A DNA stretch of 64,000 nt from NCBI GenBank assembly GCA_020650975.1, contig JAIPMN010005418.1, positions 1 through 64,000 on the forward strand, read 5' to 3'. The DNA is from Apostichopus californicus. Lineage: Eukaryota; Echinodermata; Holothuroidea; Aspidochirotida; Stichopodidae. Shown one piece after another: positions 58,855-64,000 of the stretch. The position numbers were made by a program, and so were the translations under genes. Numbering within the stretch: position 1 is the stretch's first letter; each line of letters begins with the position of its first letter. Under the pieces are notes generated by a model. It saw only the letters and a program-made list of their open reading frames with translations, ran no database searches and was not told where the DNA came from.

Positions 58855-61800
58855 ATGATGTCAAGCCATGTGGAAAGAACAGCTGAAAACTTTCGTCAAA
58901 AGGTAAGTCGTTCAGCCATTTAGTATTTAACGTGACATGCATACTTTGTTGAGGTCAACTTCTGTTACTTAATTTCACAACTATATATTAAATCTATTGA
59001 TCCTTTCATCTCTCCTTTAATATATGAGAAAAATATTAACTCTTTATATGAAATCCGTTAGCCTTGTCAAATAACCCTTTGAGTAGACGATGAGTGTCTT
59101 ATGTTCCATTTTGTAACTCTAGTCAAGTATAGGCTAGGGTCATTTGATCAGACTAAGTAAGAATAATTGTAGGCTGTTGCTTTGTGTGAATAATTGTGTC
59201 AATTCAGCACATGGAGAACAAATATTTTCATTGTCTTCAAAAAAAGTAAAGATTGCTTCAATTCGGTTGACTATTTTGAAGATTTTCTGTTGTTATCTCG
59301 ACACTTTTAGATCTTATGTGAAGCAGTGTGAAGCTATTGCCTTGTGACGAAGGAACATTTAATCCTACCAAGTCTTTCTGTTGGGTTTCCTAATTATGCA
59401 GTTCATGTGTGAACTTTCACACATAGTAGTTTGTGACGTTTATAAACATGAATGGTTAAAACAAGAAATTCACTTGTTCCTTAGTGGCAGTTGGTTTGCC
59501 AAGTTGTATTGTTGCAAACAATCCGTCAAAGTCTGTGATTTTTTGCCATAATCATGTCCACTGGGCTTGATCCCATCAAAGATAAATACAGTTATTATTG
59601 TCTCAGTCTTTTTTCCAAACACACAGTACTTTTTTGCAGTTAATTTGTCATGGAGTTTTCAGTTTTTGGTGTGGGCCAGCCACTTTCCTCAAACATTGGC
59701 ATCTTTTGCTTCCTTTCAGTCTGTTTCAGAAGCTGAAGTCATCTCCATTTCAGATGCCTCAGAATCTGTGAAACTGTTGACCTTGAAGGTTACAGCCAAT
59801 GACTTTACCTTTAAAGCCGGCCAATGGTAAGTGGTCCTTTCATATTGATCATTTATTTTCTGCAAACTCTTTTTTGTTTGCAGAGCTTTAACGAGAAATT
59901 GGATTAGGATTGTGCATGTACTCTTTTGTTTTCATTCTTACTCCTTTTATCATAACTTTCATATAAAATATTTTGATGTTTTTACTTTTTTTTTCCCACT
60001 GGGGTGTCCATTCAGATGTCTGGTTAATGCCGTATGTGTCAATAACATAATATGTTATTTTTGCTGTTGTTGTCAGGGTCGATTTTGTTGTTCCTGGTGT
60101 GGAGAGAGTTGGGGGATTTTCTATGTACACATCACCCGATCAGCTAACAGAAAATGGCACTTTAGGATTGGCTGTAAAAAAGAGTGAACACCAGCCTGCA
60201 ATGTGGGTGCATACAAAGGTAACATTTTGTTCGTAATGCTGTGGAGTTACAAATAAAAGTTTGAAAAGATCCATTCTGAACTTTGCTTAAATATGAGAGT
60301 AAAAGGAAGTTAGTGCTATTGTAGTTTTTGTTTTACTTCAAAGAGTGGAAAGAACATATCAGTTCTGAAGTATTTTCTCTGTTTTGAAGAAATTTTAAAA
60401 GTTTTACTTTAATGCTAAATGTTTGGATAGTGCTTCCACTATACAGAAGAATCTATTTAAACCATCGTCAATGTTGTATGTGATAGAGATAAGTGTGGTA
60501 ACAACTTCCTCAAACAGCTAAGCAAACTATTTGTCAAAGTGTGGAAGATATCACAGTTTAGATACATGTTCCTTCACACACAAGTCTGACAACTTGAGTG
60601 TTTCAGTCTAAATATGTGATAGTAGATAAGTAGATAGTATTTAACATACTGTAATAATCTCAACTAAAGTGTCTGGTAATTTTCTATGTATTTTGCTAAA
60701 TTTCCTTCATTGGTGTACAGAGTATGTCTTTCTTTGATACTGAATCATTGTGCATGCTTAGAGAGATGAATTTGATAATAAAAATAATAATAATCAGGCA
60801 GTTATATTTATCACGCTGTTTAGCGACCATGAATGTGGGAGCAGCCTGTAGAGCTTATGGATTACAGTTTTCACATCGGGTGGCTTCCAATTCAACATTT
60901 TAAACTCAAACTTGGAATCTGTTCAATTTAGAAAGTCATTTCAGATGGGAAAACCATAGATTGCTCTTGTATGAAAAACCCACCCTTACTATGACCTGGC
61001 CAGGGATCAAACCCTGAATCTCCCAATTGCTAAGCCTCATTGCTTCAAATGCCACCGCCTTTACCCACAGCGCACCGGTTTGAAGTTGAATAAAACTTGT
61101 CTTACTCTTAAGGACCTTCTTGCATTTTGTTTGACATCTTTACCAAAACCTAACCATTCTTTATGAAAATGTTTGCAGATTGATCAGGAAGGATCAATTG
61201 ATACTGTTCATTTCTCAGCACTTCCTCCACCAGACAATTTTTCATATTAAGTAGTATTAACTCAGATGTAATTGGTAAACTGGAAAATTTCAAAAGGTAT
61301 TTTTTTTTATCTTTTACTGTGATATGAGTTGTAATGAAAATTGACTAGTCAAGCTATGAGCTACTTTCCTTTGGGAATTTAACCTAAACCAGTATTTGTT
61401 TTCTTCAAAATCGTCAGAAACTGCTGCTATTTACTAACGATTAGAACTATTAAAGGCATTGAAGATTGCCCCAAACCGCGTGCGGCCATCTGAAAAAGTT
61501 AACTTTCCGTTGCTTGCAAGTGACGTTTTGTTTGTGTCGCTACAAAATGCAGACAGTACAGTAATGAAACTTGATACCTTGCTATCTTTAGCTGGACCTG
61601 AGATGTCCATCGCTGTATCGTCTATACACTGTGCTGTGGGTATTGACCGCAGCTGTATGTACTGACTGTACACTAGTGTCTAATTACCGATGGTAGCAAG
61701 GTGTGTGTGTATTTTCTGTGATCGATGGTGGTGTCTAACACTTCTGTTACACCTCATTCGAAACTAGGTCAGATTACCGACATTAGTCGTTTCTTTTTGC

Positions 61801-64000
61801 GCGAGTCTTCACACACTTTAATCTCCTTTTTCTTCTTTTTTTTTTCTTGGCAGTGTACTGTTGGTTCAAAGGTCTCCCTAAGAGTGGGTGGGGATCAATT
61901 GATGTACGATCCACAGCCTGACAGTCCATCTTGGAATCTACTATTAATTGCAGGGGGGATTGGCATCAATCCAATTTTCTCTGTCTTAAACCGAGTCTGT
62001 GGTTTTTATCGTCAATGCAAGAATGTCAACGGTGTGTATAAACCAGGTGTAACCGAATTGTTGTACAGTGCCTCTGTACCAAATGAACTTATTTTCAGGG
62101 TAAGACAGATTGATATTTTTATTATTAAAAAGTATAGTTTTTTTTTTATAGATTTAAAAAAAAATTTAATGTTTTTTTTATAATAGAATTCGCAGCATAA
62201 TTATCATTAAAAACAGCGTAATTTCTCCGTCCAGTAAATAGCTTGAACAGAATCTATACTGAGTAATGATGCAAAATATCTTCAAAAAGTCTGTCGCTAT
62301 GCCCAACAAATACCAAAGCTAAGCGTAAACTAATACCTCACTTCTAAGAAAAGTTACTTTGCATATGTGATTTGGGACTGAAGACAGTGTTACTGTTATA
62401 TTTAGAAGCCATTAACTGACTAATAATGCCATTGAAGAGAGCTATCCATATACAGGGATGTGCCCAGGATTTCCTGAGTGCCGGGTATACTGATCGCCAT
62501 CCTGGGGGAGGAGGTGTCCCCCTCCCCTTTGAGAAATTTTTCGATTTTTGAAGGTGCTCAGATGCCAAATGATGGCACTTGTGTAGCTTTTTAAGCACAT
62601 ACACTAGTTTTGCTAACAATTTACATTTTTAAATTTTTTGTGTGAAATATATTGTTAGGAATGTTGGGATTTTAGATGAAAATAGTGCTGGGCGGGATTC
62701 ACGATTTTTAAGACAGTGCTGGGCGGTAATTTTTAGTGCTGGGCAGGGCCGCCCAGTGCCGCCCAGCGTGGGCATATACTTCATGTAAAACATTGTTCAA
62801 GTAATGTGAAATGGCGAAAAGGAGTATGGTTATGAAAGCTGACCAGGTTTATCTTAATAATAATGTTAAAAAAAAAGGTATGTTCAGTCCCATCTTCGAT
62901 CCTACACCCACTACCAATCCCCTGTCAAGTTTTATGGATTAGCAACAAGTTCATGAACCTGTTTGCTTAAAGGGTGTGAAGACTCGCGCAAAAACAAACG
63001 TCTAATGCCTGTAATTTGACCTAGTTTTGAATGAGGTGTAACAGAAGTGTTAAACACAACCATCGATCCCAGAAAATACACACAGAGCTTGCTACCGTCG
63101 GTAATTAGACACTAGTGTACAGTCAGTACATACAGCTGCGGTCAATACCCACAGCACAGTATACAAACGATACAGCGATGGACATCTCAGGTCCAGCTTA
63201 AGATAACAAGGTATCACGTTTCATTACTGTCTGCATTTTGTAGCGACACAAACAAAACGTCACTTGCAAGCAACAGAAAGTTAACTTTTTCAGATGGCCG
63301 TGGTTTGGGGCGAGTCTTCAATGCCTTTAAATTGAGTTTGCTTTATCATATGATTAATTCAGTATGTCAAATATTTCTATAGTGAAAGTGCATTAAACAG
63401 ACACTGCTGTACCAGTGCATAGCAAAGTTTTCACAGAAATGTAAACCTGTATGCAATGATTTGAGAATTAGAGACTTCTTACTTTTTTATTTCTTTATTC
63501 TTGCTGTTATTCTTCAGACATAAAATATATTTGGATATATTCTAAGACACTGAATGTTATTTGGCGCCATCATCGATGGTTGCTACTCACAATCTGTTAC
63601 CATTGTATTTAACATAATTGTAATAGTTTGTTGTTCATTGATATAGGTAATAGTTTGTTGTTGAAATATTAGGATAAATTCTAAGACACTTAATGTTATT
63701 TGGTGCCATCATCATTGGTTGCTACACACTATCTGTTACCATGGTAATTAACATAATTGTAATAGTTTGTTGTTTATTGATATAGGTAACAGTTTGTTGT
63801 TGAAATATTAGGATAAATTCTAAGACACTTAATGTTATTTGGCGCCATCATCTGTGGTTGTTACACACTATCTGTTACCATGGTAATTAACATCACTGTA
63901 ATAGTTTGCTGTTTATTTTCGTTTTAGGAATCCATATCAGAAATGGTCAAACAACATCCCAACCAAATATCATCCAAGTATTTTATCACTAGGGGGAAAG
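58855..64000 (+). CDS. OXNAD1: Oxidoreductase NAD-binding domain-containing protein 1, first five recognisable exons (3' end outside window)
   Basis: Exons: 58824-58902 (coding from ATG 58855), 59720-59826, 60077-60218, 61854-62099 and 63928-64000, which continues outside. All junctions are GT-AG and in frame. About 205 residues are seen, against 312 in human. The fold is the ferredoxin-NADP reductase family. A flavin-binding barrel ends in AGQWVDFVVPG and GGFSMYTSP, the latter replacing the usual RxYS flavin motif. The NAD-binding lobe begins with LLIAGGIGINP, and ELLYSA follows. HVERTAENFR near the start matches human HMERTASVLR. The human protein is predicted mitochondrial; its substrate is unsettled. 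The N terminus here lacks an obvious presequence, so another first exon may exist. The first ATG of the MM pair was chosen because of the upstream in-frame stop. Confidence 0.93.
60775..61083 (-). repeat. tRNA-derived SINE, minus strand
   Basis: Read on the - strand from 61083, a tRNA-like head carries the B-box GGTTTGATCCC (complement near 61000-61015), followed by a body and an (ATT)n tail at 60776-60797. The A-box is poorly conserved. It lies in OXNAD1 between the exons at 60077 and 61854. Confidence 0.55.
61454..61817 (-). mobile_element. TTAA-flanked MITE, copy 2 (364 bp, inverted)
   Basis: Same family as 44319-44682 in the opposite orientation and exactly the same length, flanked by TTAA at 61450-61453 and 61818-61821. 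It ends 36 bp before the OXNAD1 exon at 61854, leaving only the pyrimidine tract and acceptor between element and exon. Confidence 0.9.
62454..62772. mobile_element. Probable non-autonomous DNA element
   Basis: The direct repeat CATATAC lies at 62447-62453 and 62773-62779 around 319 bp whose ends share inverted GCCCA/TGGGC words. The left part ('catcctgggggaggagg') recalls the hAT-like element at 7591. The right part has three GTGCTGGGC(G/A)G repeats. Inverted terminal similarity is modest. Confidence 0.45.
62971..63326 (+). mobile_element. TTAA-flanked MITE, copy 3 (356 bp)
   Basis: Starts AGGGTGTGAAGACTCGCGC, ends GGGCGAGTCTTCAATGCCT, TTAA on both sides (62967-62970, 63327-63330). It is close in sequence to copies 1 and 2 with a few short deletions. 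It lies in OXNAD1 before the exon at 63928. Confidence 0.9.
63531..63920. repeat. Three-copy tandem repeat, about 139-bp unit
   Basis: 'tctaagacacttaatgttat' starts units at about 63541, 63681 and 63820. Each continues 'ttggcgccatcat' ... 'ctatctgttaccatggtaat' ... 'tgtaatagtttgttgttta'. The last unit runs into the acceptor of the OXNAD1 exon at 63928. Confidence 0.9.

Overview
This is animal nuclear DNA. It has GT-AG introns, tRNA-derived SINEs, CR1/L2-like LINE tails and many short non-autonomous DNA transposons (hAT-like with 8-bp target duplications, and a family inserted at TTAA). A marine invertebrate deuterostome such as an echinoderm fits best, but the species cannot be fixed from the sequence alone. 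The DNA is AT-rich outside exons and heavily loaded with minisatellites. No prokaryotic, viral or CRISPR feature was seen.

Layout: (1) 1-590, the 3' end of a C2H2 zinc-finger gene on the + strand. (2) 3403-10386, a complete nine-exon NDUFA10 gene on the + strand, encoding a mitochondrial complex I accessory subunit of 363 aa. (3) 14202-55692, a complete 21-exon SNX13 gene on the - strand. It encodes a 972-aa RGS-PX sorting nexin with N-terminal membrane segments, PXA, RGS, PX and PXC domains. All exons join in frame. (4) 58855-64000, the first five recognisable coding exons of OXNAD1 on the + strand, a ferredoxin-reductase-like flavoprotein that runs off the window.

NDUFA10 and SNX13 converge with about 3.8 kb between their stop codons. 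SNX13 and OXNAD1 are head to head, with about 3.2 kb between start codons. NDUFA10 is a mitochondrial protein and OXNAD1 is probably one. SNX13 belongs to the family that ties the ER to endolysosomes and lipid droplets. Nothing indicates that the genes are co-regulated as a unit.

The non-coding part holds most of the unusual structure. It has at least ten short DNA transposons, eight of them with exact target duplications, several lying within 40 bp of splice sites. It also has minisatellites in many introns, a tandem array that copied the 3' end of SNX13 exon 18 into the next intron, a nested LINE-in-repeat insertion, and a poly-G/N assembly gap at 53293-53351. I found no convincing new multi-gene system.
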